A DNA stretch of 64,000 nt from Verrucomicrobiaceae bacterium (GTDB lineage: Bacteria > Verrucomicrobiota > Verrucomicrobiia > Verrucomicrobiales > Akkermansiaceae), in the NCBI GenBank assembly GCA_027491155.1, contig JAIXWR010000031.1, forward strand, positions 1 through 64,000. Reading direction: 5' to 3'. The notes beneath the pieces are model-generated. The model searched no databases. It was not told where the DNA came from and saw nothing but the letters and a program-made list of their open reading frames with translations. A program made the translations under genes and the position numbers. Below are positions 46,284-56,284 of the stretch, piece after piece; positions within the stretch are counted from its first letter, which is position 1, and each line of letters begins with the position of its first letter.

Positions 46284-46803
46284 CTCGCCCGCAGGTTAAA
46301 AAGACAACGAAGGAGAGGGAAGGGTGGAAATTCTTGTATGAAAGCGCCGCGGATGAGTAACAAAGCGAAAACTTTAAAACGCGTTTGGGAAAAAGATGCA
46401 GACCGGAAGCATCCCACAAACGTGTGATGCGCTGATTTGAAATGACCTAAAACCAGCGAGTTGCGATGATCGATCGGAGGGATTTTCCCCCGTGGTGCGG
46501 AAAAATACAAATCCTGCGCCGATTCATACAAGCAAGCGGATCATGATGCATTAGCCTCCGGATAGAGACGGCGGTTTTGCCCGACTTTTCCGGACAGGAA
46601 GAGCTCGGGCTCCGGCCGCCACTTGAAACCGAAACCCCTTCCTGTCCGAAAAACCCGCGGCACGGACCAAGCCGGCCGCCTTCAAGAAAACCCAACGCAT
46701 CGGTCCCCGCCGGGATTCTTCGTGGATTTCCGGTTTGCCCCTCCGGGTGGCAACCCTGTCCCCGGCACCGCGGGAAACGATCCCTGCCCCATCGCACGAA
46801 CCC
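46284..46803. other. 520-nt divergent intergenic region with inverted repeats
   Basis: No gene is supported. Between the divergent MFS-PlsC and giant surface-protein genes are two inverted repeats. One is long: TTTTCCGGACAGGAAG (46586-46601) with CTTCCTGTCCGAAAAA (46638-46653), one mismatch, 36-nt loop. The other is CTTGTATGAA (46333-46342) with TTCATACAAG (46523-46532), 180 nt apart. They may be regulatory, for instance a looping operator and a leader hairpin. Confidence 0.45.
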
Positions 46804-49800
46804 ATGAAAACCCCGCATCTTCACTCCCGCAGCAGCCTGTTGGAGACCGCCCTCGGCCTCGGCTGCATCCTCGCCGCATCGCTTCCGTCGACCCAGGCCG
46901 CACCGCTCTGGTGGGACGGGGTCAGCGGCGGCTGGGACTCCACCGCGAACTGGTCCACGGTGGCTTCCGCCGACAATCCCGATCCGGCCGCCGTGCCAGG
47001 GGTGGGCGATGACGTGACCTTCAACATCGACCCGGTGGACGGCGCGGCCGTCGTCAGCCTGAATGCCGCGCGGTCGGTCAATTCTCTGGTCTTCAACAAC
47101 ACCGGCACGACCCTGCTCCAGGGCGGCGGGGTGGCCAACCAGGTGCTGACCATCGGTGCCGGCGGGATCTCGGTCGATGCCGCGGCAGGAGCCGTGACCA
47201 TCGGTTCCACCACGGCATTGCAGGGCGTCACCACGACGATCGGCGCCACGCAGACCTGGCACAACGCTTCCCCGAACCCGCTGGTCGTGGCCAACCCGAT
47301 CGCCAGCGCGGGCGCGCTCGGCAGCGGGGCGGGCATCACCAAGACGGGCTCCGGCACGGTCTGGCTTTCCACCGGCACGAATCACCAGCTCAACGGCACC
47401 CTGGACATCCAGGCGGGCAAGGTCCAGGTCTCGAGCGACCTCACCATGGGCGGCCTCAGCGGGGCCGGCACGCTCGAGAACGGCGGTCCGAACTCGAAGT
47501 GGTTCTTCGTCAACACGCCGCTGAACCAGAATTTCTCCGGCACCATCCAGAACGGTCCCACGGCCGCCCGGCTCGGCTTCGTGAAGCGCGGCACCGGGGC
47601 GCTGACCCTTTCCGGCACCAGCGGCCCGGCACTCGACAACATGGGCGTGGAGAACGGGAGGATCATCCTCCCGACGGGCGGTTCGATCAGCGTGGGCGGC
47701 GTCAACTTCGGCTCCGTCAACATCGGCAACACCGGCAACGCCGCGAACAACGGCATCCTTGAAATCACCGGCGGCACGCTCAATGCCGCACGCACGACCA
47801 ACCCCGGGTTCACCGTGGGCGCGGGCAACAACGCCCGCGGCTTCGTCAAGATGACCGGCGGCACGCTGAACGTGACCGAGCAGCTCAAGATCGGCAACGG
47901 CAGCGCGACCGCCACCCCGGCCCACGCGGGCTTCACCCTGGATGCCGGCAATGTCACTTCCGGAAGCTGGCTGGTGGTCGGCCTCAATTTCGACCGCTCC
48001 CTGCTGACCCAGAACGGCGGCTCGATCACCGTGGCGGCCAACCGCATGACCATCGGTGCCGGCGGCAACGGCTCGATCGGCGTGGTCAACCTGAACGGCG
48101 GCACCTTCGACATCGCCGCGGGAGCCAACACCGGGATCTTCCTCGGGGAGAACGGGACGGGAACGATCAACGTGATGGGTAGCGCCGCGCTGTCCCTCGC
48201 CACCAACGGCGGGGCGACCAGCGGCACGATGCAGTTCGGTGGCAACGCGTCCTCGCTGGCCGGCACGCTCAACCTCCGCGGCGGCAGCCTCAGCACCTTC
48301 GCGGTGACCAAGGGCGCCTCGACCGCCACCGCGGTCTATCAGGTGAACTTCAACGGCGGCACCCTCAAGGCCGCGCAAACCAACCCGAACTTCCTGGCGG
48401 CCCTCGCCAACACCGAGGCCTACGTCCACGCGGGCGGCGGCACCATCGACAACAACGGCGGCAACATCGGCATCGCCGAACCGCTGCTCGCCCCGACCGG
48501 CAACGGCGTCAGCGCCAGCGGCCTGGTCACCTCCGGCGGCGGCTACCTTTACCCGCCGATCGTCACCATCACCGGCGGCGGCGGCACCGGGGCCTCGGCC
48601 ATCGCCAACATCGACGCCAGCGGCAACCTCACGGGGATCACCATCACCAACCCCGGGGTGAACTACACCAGCGCCCCGACCTTCGCCCTGGTCGGCGGCG
48701 GCGCCGGCAACACCGGGGCCCTCACCGGTGCCGCGAGCCTCGTCCCGAACACCAGCGGCGGGCTGACCTTCACCGGTGCGGGCACGACCAGCCTCACCGG
48801 GGCCAACACCTTCACCGGACCGATCTCCGTCAACGGCGGCAAGCTGGCGATCGGCGGGATCTATGCGAACGCCGTGACGGTGGCGGCGGGCAAGGGCATC
48901 ACCGTGGCGGATCCGGCCGGTGCGATCGGCTCCCTCAGCGTGCCTTCGCTCAACCTCGGCACCGGCGCGACGATCGACCTGGAGGCGAACGGCACGACCA
49001 GCGACAAGGTCGTGGTGACCAGCGCGGGAGGGCTTTCCCTCGGCACGCTCGGCTTCAACCTCTACGACAGCGGCACCACCAATCCGGCGCTCGCCGGCAC
49101 CTACACGGTGCTCGAATACAACACGTCCTTCAGCGGCGGCACCGCCGGGATGTCGGTGCTGAACCCGCGGCCCGGCTACGTTTACAACTTCTCCGATACC
49201 GGCAGCGCGATCACGGTGATCGCCACGGCCATCGACACCGACGGCGACGGGATGACCGACGTCTATGAAGTCGCCAACGGCCTCGATCCGAACGACGCCA
49301 CCGGCGTGAACGGTGCCTCCGGCAACCTCGACGGCGACTTCGCCACCAACCTCGAGGAATTCATCGCCGGCACCGGGGCCAACAACGCGGCTTCCGACCC
49401 GCTCAACACCGACAACGACGGCCTGCCCGACGCCTGGGAGGTCGCGAATTTCGGAAGCATCGCCGCGCAGACCGGCGCCGGCGACTTCGACGGCGACTTC
49501 GATTCCAACCTGCTGGAGTTCACCAACGGCACCGTCGCCAACAGCGCCGCGAGCCTGAGCGACACCGACGCCGACGGACTCGGGGACGGCTGGGAGACCC
49601 TGTATTTCTCGGTGCTCACCGCCAAGGATGGCACCGTCGACAGCGACGGCGACCTCTTCACCGATCTCGAGGAATACCAGTATGGGTCCGATCCCAACGA
49701 CTCCTCCTTCTCGCCCGCCTTCGGCAAGGCGGTCCACCGCTGGAGCTTCAGCGGGAACCTGAACGATTCGATCGGTACCAGCCACGCCACCATCGAGAAC

Positions 49801-52215
49801 GGCCCGACCAACGGGGCCAACGTGGCGACCGTGGGCGCGGACTCCGTGACCCTGACCGGCGGCGCGAAGGCCAACTCGCAGTGGGTCAAGCTCGGCAGCA
49901 ACCTGCTGCCGTCCCGCAACACCCCGTGCACCATCCAGCTCTGGGCCACGGCCAATGCGACACAGAACTGGTCCCGTATCTTCGACTTCCACAGCAGCAC
50001 CGCGGAGAATCTCTACATGAGCTGGTCCGTCGCTACCGGCGCGCTGACCGACCGCGTCCAGTGGAACGACGGCGGCGGTGCCAACAGCATCATCGTCGAC
50101 AACACCAACCAGTACGCGCTTTCCACGAAATATCACATCGTGATGACCGTGGAACCGGCCGCCACCCCGGGAAGCTCGCTGGTGAAGTGGTACTCCGCTC
50201 CCGAGTACAACGGCACCACCAACCTCGACCTGGGCGCGGCCCGCGGCAGCTTCACCATCCCGAACAGCCTCGCGCTGCTCAACGACTCGATCAACGCACT
50301 CGGCTTCTCGCCCTACAACGACAACACCCCGAGCGCGACCTACGACGAGGTCCGGCTGTGGGACGGCGCGCTGTCGCAGTGGGCGCTCGAGGCCTTGCAC
50401 GACCAGGGCCCGGGCGATCCCGTCCTGGCCGATTCCGATGCCGACAAGCTCCCCGACGCGTTCGAGCAGTTCTACTTCGGCAACCTCGCCGAAGGGCCCG
50501 CGAGCGACACCGACGGCGACTTCAGCTCCAACCGCGACGAGTTGCTCGCCGGTTCCGATCCCGACGACGCCTCGTCCAGCCCGAACGACTCCGATGCCGA
50601 CGGCCTGCCGGATGCCTGGGAGATGAACTTCTTCGGCGACCTCGACGAGACGGCCGGCGGCGATCCCGACGGCGACTTCGCCCTCAACAGCGACGAGCTT
50701 TCGGCGTCCAGCAATCCCTCGCTTTACACCTCGTTCCCGGATTCCGACTCCGACGGCATGTCCGACGCGTGGGAGACCTTCTACGTCGGCAATCTGAGCG
50801 ACAACGGAACCGGTGATGGCGATGGCGATGGCTTCAACACCCTTGCCGAATTCGTCGCGAAGAGCCTGCCGAACGCTCCGCTGTCTCCCGGCGTGCCCGA
50901 CGGCGATGCCGACAACGACGGATTGCCCGACCGATGGGAAACCACCTGGTTCAGTGCCACCACCCTGGCCACCGCGAACGGTGCCGGCGATGCCGATGGC
51001 GACGGCGCGACCAACCTGGCCGAGTATGAGGCCACCTCCGATCCCCAGGCGGCCACCTCGACACCGGCCGACGTGAACGGCGACGGAACCCCGGACCAGC
51101 GCGTCTTCCACGGCCTCAATGCCGCGGGCACCGGCTTGCAGGACAAGGATGGTGAAGCGACCCCGTTCACCGTCAGGCTCGGCAACACCGGCACGGCCAT
51201 CCCCAGCGTCGATCCCAGGCTCGACCTCGACACCACGGCCGGCACGCTGGCGATGACCACGTCTTCCTCGGACATCAACGGTCAGGTGAACATGGCGCAG
51301 CTCGAGGCCATCGGCATCCCGCTGTCCTCGCTCGGCTTCACCGGTAACCAGGACTTCCGGATCCGGGCGCACTACGTGAACATGCCGGCACTCGGCGGCT
51401 ACGATCAGGTCGGCGCCTACGTCGGCACTTCAAGCACCGCGATGACCCGCGCGGCCGCGATTGGCGCGAACCATCTCGCGCTGGGCGTCAACACGAACGG
51501 TGCTGCCGACTCCGCCGCTACCTTCGGGGCGGTGGGATCGGGGGGCGCCGCACTGCGCGACCTGACGGTGGTCATCGAGCGGATCGGCGGCGTGTGGTCC
51601 ATGAGCTGCAATGGAAATCCCAGCAACCCGGGAGCCCAACCGGCCTTCCTCGACGGGAACGCGGCGCTGCAGGCCGGGGTCTTCGTGCTCGACCAGAACG
51701 TCAACAAGACGGCCATCCTGGAAAGCTTCACCGCGGTCAGCTTCGGGGCCTCCTCGCCGGATGCGGACGACGACGGCATGGACGACGCCTGGGAAACCGC
51801 CAACTTCGGCAACACGGGCCGCGACGGCACGCTCGACTTCGATTCCGACGGCGTGAACGACCTGACCGAGTTCGCCTTCGACGGCGATCCCGGAAGCGGG
51901 TCTTCGACCGGGACCCTGAGCAGCGCCCTGGCGGACACCAACGGCAATTTGCAGAAGGAGCTGACGCTGACCGTGGCGGTCCGCAGCGGTGCCACCTTCG
52001 GAGCCGGTGCCGGCGGGACCCAGGTGGCCACCGTCGGCGGGGTGACCTACACCATCCGCGGGTCGCTGGATCTGACCACCTTCACCAGCGCGGTCAGCCA
52101 CGTGGGCAGCACGGCGTCGGGCAATCCCGACTACGAACTGCACACCTTCCGCCTGAACGCGTCCGAAGGACTCGCGGGCAAGGGCTTCCTGCAGGCGGTT
52201 GCCACGCACCCCTGA
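46804..52215 (+). CDS. Giant beta-strand/LamG/calcium-repeat surface protein
   Basis: 1803 residues. Signal peptide 1-35. Residues about 40-800 are glycine/threonine-rich beta-helix repeats of the autotransporter-associated type, the clearest being TSLTGANTFTGPISVNGGKL near 660. Then come eight calcium-type cassettes of the form DxDxDGxxDxWE, starting near 812, 868, 920, 1210, 1262, 1313, 1367 and 1652; a LamG-like domain (about 976-1200; VHRWSFSGNLNDS) lies between the third and fourth. No autotransporter barrel and no PEP-CTERM tail is present, so anchoring is unclear. Probably adhesion or polysaccharide binding. Confidence 0.82.
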   Translation: MKTPHLHSRSSLLETALGLGCILAASLPSTQAAPLWWDGVSGGWDSTANWSTVASADNPDPAAVPGVGDDVTFNIDPVDGAAVVSLNAARSVNSLVFNNTGTTLLQGGGVANQVLTIGAGGISVDAAAGAVTIGSTTALQGVTTTIGATQTWHNASPNPLVVANPIASAGALGSGAGITKTGSGTVWLSTGTNHQLNGTLDIQAGKVQVSSDLTMGGLSGAGTLENGGPNSKWFFVNTPLNQNFSGTIQNGPTAARLGFVKRGTGALTLSGTSGPALDNMGVENGRIILPTGGSISVGGVNFGSVNIGNTGNAANNGILEITGGTLNAARTTNPGFTVGAGNNARGFVKMTGGTLNVTEQLKIGNGSATATPAHAGFTLDAGNVTSGSWLVVGLNFDRSLLTQNGGSITVAANRMTIGAGGNGSIGVVNLNGGTFDIAAGANTGIFLGENGTGTINVMGSAALSLATNGGATSGTMQFGGNASSLAGTLNLRGGSLSTFAVTKGASTATAVYQVNFNGGTLKAAQTNPNFLAALANTEAYVHAGGGTIDNNGGNIGIAEPLLAPTGNGVSASGLVTSGGGYLYPPIVTITGGGGTGASAIANIDASGNLTGITITNPGVNYTSAPTFALVGGGAGNTGALTGAASLVPNTSGGLTFTGAGTTSLTGANTFTGPISVNGGKLAIGGIYANAVTVAAGKGITVADPAGAIGSLSVPSLNLGTGATIDLEANGTTSDKVVVTSAGGLSLGTLGFNLYDSGTTNPALAGTYTVLEYNTSFSGGTAGMSVLNPRPGYVYNFSDTGSAITVIATAIDTDGDGMTDVYEVANGLDPNDATGVNGASGNLDGDFATNLEEFIAGTGANNAASDPLNTDNDGLPDAWEVANFGSIAAQTGAGDFDGDFDSNLLEFTNGTVANSAASLSDTDADGLGDGWETLYFSVLTAKDGTVDSDGDLFTDLEEYQYGSDPNDSSFSPAFGKAVHRWSFSGNLNDSIGTSHATIENGPTNGANVATVGADSVTLTGGAKANSQWVKLGSNLLPSRNTPCTIQLWATANATQNWSRIFDFHSSTAENLYMSWSVATGALTDRVQWNDGGGANSIIVDNTNQYALSTKYHIVMTVEPAATPGSSLVKWYSAPEYNGTTNLDLGAARGSFTIPNSLALLNDSINALGFSPYNDNTPSATYDEVRLWDGALSQWALEALHDQGPGDPVLADSDADKLPDAFEQFYFGNLAEGPASDTDGDFSSNRDELLAGSDPDDASSSPNDSDADGLPDAWEMNFFGDLDETAGGDPDGDFALNSDELSASSNPSLYTSFPDSDSDGMSDAWETFYVGNLSDNGTGDGDGDGFNTLAEFVAKSLPNAPLSPGVPDGDADNDGLPDRWETTWFSATTLATANGAGDADGDGATNLAEYEATSDPQAATSTPADVNGDGTPDQRVFHGLNAAGTGLQDKDGEATPFTVRLGNTGTAIPSVDPRLDLDTTAGTLAMTTSSSDINGQVNMAQLEAIGIPLSSLGFTGNQDFRIRAHYVNMPALGGYDQVGAYVGTSSTAMTRAAAIGANHLALGVNTNGAADSAATFGAVGSGGAALRDLTVVIERIGGVWSMSCNGNPSNPGAQPAFLDGNAALQAGVFVLDQNVNKTAILESFTAVSFGASSPDADDDGMDDAWETANFGNTGRDGTLDFDSDGVNDLTEFAFDGDPGSGSSTGTLSSALADTNGNLQKELTLTVAVRSGATFGAGAGGTQVATVGGVTYTIRGSLDLTTFTSAVSHVGSTASGNPDYELHTFRLNASEGLAGKGFLQAVATHP

Positions 52216-52234
52216 GTGGCCGGATGAGAATCAA

Positions 52235-52271
52235 GCCCCCGGCGCCGGCACCGGTTCCGGGGGCCTTTTTT
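52235..52271 (+). terminator. Rho-independent terminator
   Basis: GCCCCCGG (52235-52242) pairs with CCGGGGGC (52257-52264), then CTTTTTT to 52271. It follows the giant gene stop by 20 nt. Confidence 0.85.
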
Positions 52272-52698
52272 GTCCACCGCGAGGACCGGTGCTACCGGAG
52301 CTGCCGGAAGAGGCGTCGCTTTTCGCCTGAAAAAGCAGTTGTCCGGTAAAATCGTGCACGAACCGAAAGCAGCATCCTTCCCTTGATTCCCACGACGCGG
52401 ATCCAGCCGGTATCCCCCGAATGGGCTAGGGAGAGGAGCTTGGCCCGGACAGCCGATCGGTAGAATCCCTTCACGGACTCAACTTTTCCTCGGCAGTTGG
52501 GTGAAATCATACAAATCGATGTCCGGACGATCCTATTCTTTCAAAAACCACATGGTATGGTCATCGCACCCGAGAAACTGCGAACGGCCGCCCAAGCCGT
52601 CGGAGCGATGCGATTCCTCCAACCGCCTCCCTCCGTTCAGGAACTGCTCAAGCAAGCCCGTTTGCTGTATTTCAAAAGTAGCTACATTTTCGACCGTG
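52272..52698. other. Intergenic region before the Verru_Chthon A-like gene
   Basis: About 430 nt without a supported gene; the upstream open frame is lower in quality than the coding part. A TCATACAA at 52508-52515 resembles the repeated motif upstream of the giant gene. A weak promoter, TTGCTG (52662) with TACATT (52683-52688), lies just before the ATG at 52699. Confidence 0.35.
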
Positions 52699-55600
52699 AT
52701 GAAACCCAAGACATCCACTCGCCGCCGCGGCATGCAGGGACGCCAAGGCTTTGCGCTGGTGATCTCGCTGACCCTGATGGTGTTGCTGACCATCCTCGCG
52801 GTGGGCTTGCTGACGCTTTCGTCGGTTTCGCTGCGCGGCAGCGGGGCCGGTGAGGCGCGGGCAGAGGCCCAGGCCAATGCCCGCATGGCGCTGATGATGG
52901 CGATCGGCGAGCTGCAGACGGCGATGGGTCCCGATCGCAGCATCTCCGCCCGTGCCTCGGTGGTCGCCAAGGGTGCGGCCGAGCCGAACCTGCTGGGTGC
53001 TTGGGAAAGCTGGCGCTGGGAGCCGGGAACCAGCGGTCCGAACTACGGCGAAAAGGAGTCCCGCTTCCGCGGCTGGCTGGCATCAAACAGCGACCCGCAG
53101 GCCGCGCGGAACCTGGCATCGGCCGGCAGCGCCTTTTCCGATCCCATCTGGCTGGTCAATCCGGAGACCGTCGGCATTCCCGAGGGAAGCGGGGCCAACA
53201 GTCCGGGGCTGCGCGGGGACCGGGTGAAGCTCCAGGCCTCCGAGACACGCCTCGGGGCCTTCGCCTGGGGCGTCATGGATGAGAGCCAGAAAGCGCCGAT
53301 CCACTTGGAAGAGCGCAAGCCCGCGAACGACGGCGAGACCCTGGCCCGCCGCACCGCGCCCGCCCGCGCCCGGCCCGAAGCGGTGCTGGTCAGCCTTTCT
53401 CCCGACAAGCTGGGAGATCCCGCCAGGATCGTCTCGCTCGACACCTCGGTGGTCGCCGCCGGCGGGGCGGAGGGCCGCAAGATCCTGAGCCATCAGGCCG
53501 ACGTCACCCCGCATTCGGTCGGGCTGCTGACCGATGTGACCGATGGCGGCTTCAAGACGGACCTCACCACCTTGTTCGAATCCTCGACCGTCTCGCCGAA
53601 CGCCAACGGCCTGCCCACCGTTTACAAGAGCGAGCGCTACACGGCCAACGACGGCGCCCCGCGCTGGGACTACCTCCGCAGCCACTACCAGCTCAACCGC
53701 CGCGTGACTTCCACCGCCAGCGGCCAGCCGGTGATGGCCTTGAGCGCGAACGACCTCCGCCCCGGGAGCAACGGGGTCACCGCCGCTCCCACCAGCGAGC
53801 GCCTGCTGCCGGTCATCGCCAAGCTGCAGATCATGTTCTCGGTCGTCGCCCACTACAACCACATCGGCGACCGCGTGGAGTTCTTCAACACCAGGGCGGT
53901 GCCTCCGGGGAACGAGAACTACGGCTGTCCCCACCTCGTTTACGACCCGGTGGTGACGCTCTACAACCCCTACGACGTCGCGCTCGACCTCCAGAAGCTC
54001 CGCATCCGCATCTGGGACCCGCCGGTGGTCTTCGGCTTCAAGAAGAACAACGCCTGGCTGCGCGACGAGTTCGCCAGCGGCAAGTTCCACGGCCTCGCGC
54101 AGTTCCAGATCGCCAACGAGAGGAATCCCAACGCCCGGCGCTATTTCAGCCTGTTCCTGCGCGAGATGAACGGCACCGCGCCCGGCAGGAAAATCCGCCT
54201 CGAACCGGGCGAGGTGAAGGTGTTCTCGCCATGGGTCGAACCCAACTGGACCTGGGGCCTCGAAACCGCCGGGGGATACAACGTTCGATCGTTCTTCGAT
54301 TGGAACGCCGGCCTCGATTTCGGCAACCAGGACGGCCGGACCAAGCAGGCGATGGGCATTGAAACGGTGCCCGGCTGGGATCCGCGCGCCGGCTTGCAGA
54401 CCGACCACCTGAGCTACGCGTCCCGCCCGCAGGCGACCCGCTACCAGTTCGAGATCGACAACAACTGGAACGGCGGCTGGCTGGCCATCAAGAACACCGA
54501 CACCTTCACGGTCGAGGCCAAGCCGGGCCGCACGGTCGCCATCGCGAACCAGCCCGACTTCACCGTCGACTTGCTGGCTGGATCCGTGGCCGATACCACC
54601 CGCGACATCCTGCGCACCTACAAGTTCCGCTTCGGCGACCCGACCGCGGAGATCAGCGCCAACCCCTCCACACCGGTCATCAGCCGGACCTTCGAGGTCG
54701 GCAGCCTGCTCCAGAAGCCCGGCGACACCAAGCCCGAGGGCAAAACGCCTTTCGCGATCCTTTCGATGGCGGCCAAGACGACCGTCGACCCCCTCGACCA
54801 GTCGATGCCTTGGCTTCACAACCATCCGGTGGTGGAAGGGACCGACCAGGTCAGCACCCGCGTGGGGAACGCCCTCGACTCCTACGACATGCGCTTCGAG
54901 GAAGTGCAGGACTTCACCACCTTCCCCGGGATCGAGATCGAGCCCGTGACCAACCGCGGCTACTATGGAGCTAGTACCACCGCCAACCGCGGGGTCTCGA
55001 ACGTGCCGATGTTTCGGGTGCCGCTGGTGCCGGCCTCGAGCCTGGGCGACCTGATTCCGGCGAACCTGGTCGCCAGCGCCAGCCTGCCCCGGGTCACCCA
55101 CGCCTTCGGCAATTCCCGCGCGCATCCGCTGATTCCCAGCGGCGCGGTCGACCGGGCGGCCCCCGCCGGCGGCAGCGGCCTGATGCTCGACCACTCCTAC
55201 CTGCTCAACGACTCGCTGTGGGACAGCACCTACTTCTCGACGGTCGCGATTTACTCCAGCCCGCTGGCGTCCGGTCCCAACCGCAAGACCCTGCTGACCG
55301 AGTTCTTCAAGGGCGAGCGCAAGCTGCTCAATCCCCGCTTCATCCCGCACCTTGCGGGACAGGGCTCGGCGGAAGAACAGGCGGGAACGCTCGACGGGCT
55401 CGACGAAACCACCCTCAGCCGCCGGCTGGCCGGGGCGCTGATGGTCCAGGGACCCTTCAACGTGAACTCCGATTCGGTCGCGGCCTGGAAGGCGATGCTT
55501 TCCTCCCTGCGCGACACCGCGATCCTCGGCTGGCGGAAATCCGACATGACTCCCTCCGGCAAGACCGGCTTCCCGCGCGCCGGCATGCCGATCGCCGGGG

Positions 55601-56265
55601 ATGCCGACGACGAGGGTCGCAGGGCCGGGCTGGCCGTGGCCGGCAAGATCCGCTGGGCCGGTTTCCGCGCGCTCGACGACGCGCAGATCGAGAAATTGGC
55701 CGTCCGCATCGTCGAACAGATCCGCGCCCGCGGTGCCGAGGACGGCGCGCCCTCGCTCACGCTCGGCGAGTTCGTCAACCGCCGCCTTGGCAGCGCGTCC
55801 GAACTGCACGTGCTTTCGGGATTGCTCCAGAAGGCGATCGACGAGTCCGGGATCAACGACAAGTTCCACTCCCCGGATTACGATTCGAGGCCGCTCACCG
55901 GCGCTTCCCTCACCCACGCGTCCGCCCTGAACGGCCTGGTCAATCCGGACGCCCGCAGGGGCTACTCCGGCGAGGGTTCTCCCGCCATCCTCACCCAGGG
56001 CGACCTGCTGATGGCGCTGGCCCCGGTGATCACGGTCCGCGGCGACACCTTCCGCATCCGCGCCTACGGTGAATCTCGTACCAAGGACGGCGGGGTCAAC
56101 GCCAAGGCCTGGTGCGAGGCGGTGGTGCAGCGCACGCCGGATTACCTCGACCCGGCCGATCTTCCCGAAATCAAGGCCGCCCAACTGACCCGCGAGGCCA
56201 ACCGCCGCTTCGGCCGCCGCTTCGTGGTCACCTCCTTCCGCTGGCTGTCGCCCGAAGAAGTCTGA
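52699..56265 (+). CDS. Verru_Chthon cassette protein A-like protein
   Basis: 1188 residues. The N-terminus has a short basic stretch and one long helix GFALVISLTLMVLLTILAVG (about 17-45), as in PilX/type IV pilin-like proteins with prepilin-like N-termini. The rest is a large extracytoplasmic region. The start at 52699 is chosen because the upstream frame is not conserved in character. It resembles the large A protein of the verrucomicrobial pilin-like cassettes. In such cassettes B, C and D pilin-like genes normally follow; here only an unrelated exported protein does, so this is a solo copy. Confidence 0.72.
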   Translation: MKPKTSTRRRGMQGRQGFALVISLTLMVLLTILAVGLLTLSSVSLRGSGAGEARAEAQANARMALMMAIGELQTAMGPDRSISARASVVAKGAAEPNLLGAWESWRWEPGTSGPNYGEKESRFRGWLASNSDPQAARNLASAGSAFSDPIWLVNPETVGIPEGSGANSPGLRGDRVKLQASETRLGAFAWGVMDESQKAPIHLEERKPANDGETLARRTAPARARPEAVLVSLSPDKLGDPARIVSLDTSVVAAGGAEGRKILSHQADVTPHSVGLLTDVTDGGFKTDLTTLFESSTVSPNANGLPTVYKSERYTANDGAPRWDYLRSHYQLNRRVTSTASGQPVMALSANDLRPGSNGVTAAPTSERLLPVIAKLQIMFSVVAHYNHIGDRVEFFNTRAVPPGNENYGCPHLVYDPVVTLYNPYDVALDLQKLRIRIWDPPVVFGFKKNNAWLRDEFASGKFHGLAQFQIANERNPNARRYFSLFLREMNGTAPGRKIRLEPGEVKVFSPWVEPNWTWGLETAGGYNVRSFFDWNAGLDFGNQDGRTKQAMGIETVPGWDPRAGLQTDHLSYASRPQATRYQFEIDNNWNGGWLAIKNTDTFTVEAKPGRTVAIANQPDFTVDLLAGSVADTTRDILRTYKFRFGDPTAEISANPSTPVISRTFEVGSLLQKPGDTKPEGKTPFAILSMAAKTTVDPLDQSMPWLHNHPVVEGTDQVSTRVGNALDSYDMRFEEVQDFTTFPGIEIEPVTNRGYYGASTTANRGVSNVPMFRVPLVPASSLGDLIPANLVASASLPRVTHAFGNSRAHPLIPSGAVDRAAPAGGSGLMLDHSYLLNDSLWDSTYFSTVAIYSSPLASGPNRKTLLTEFFKGERKLLNPRFIPHLAGQGSAEEQAGTLDGLDETTLSRRLAGALMVQGPFNVNSDSVAAWKAMLSSLRDTAILGWRKSDMTPSGKTGFPRAGMPIAGDADDEGRRAGLAVAGKIRWAGFRALDDAQIEKLAVRIVEQIRARGAEDGAPSLTLGEFVNRRLGSASELHVLSGLLQKAIDESGINDKFHSPDYDSRPLTGASLTHASALNGLVNPDARRGYSGEGSPAILTQGDLLMALAPVITVRGDTFRIRAYGESRTKDGGVNAKAWCEAVVQRTPDYLDPADLPEIKAAQLTREANRRFGRRFVVTSFRWLSPEEV

Positions 56266-56284
56266 TGATTCCCCGCGTCCGTTC

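Noticed and set aside
46447-51372. 1641-residue open frame on the minus strand
   Set aside because: It is the antisense shadow of the giant surface-protein gene; the repeated GC-rich codons keep the opposite frame open. Composition (G, V, R, A) and lack of motifs are typical of shadows.
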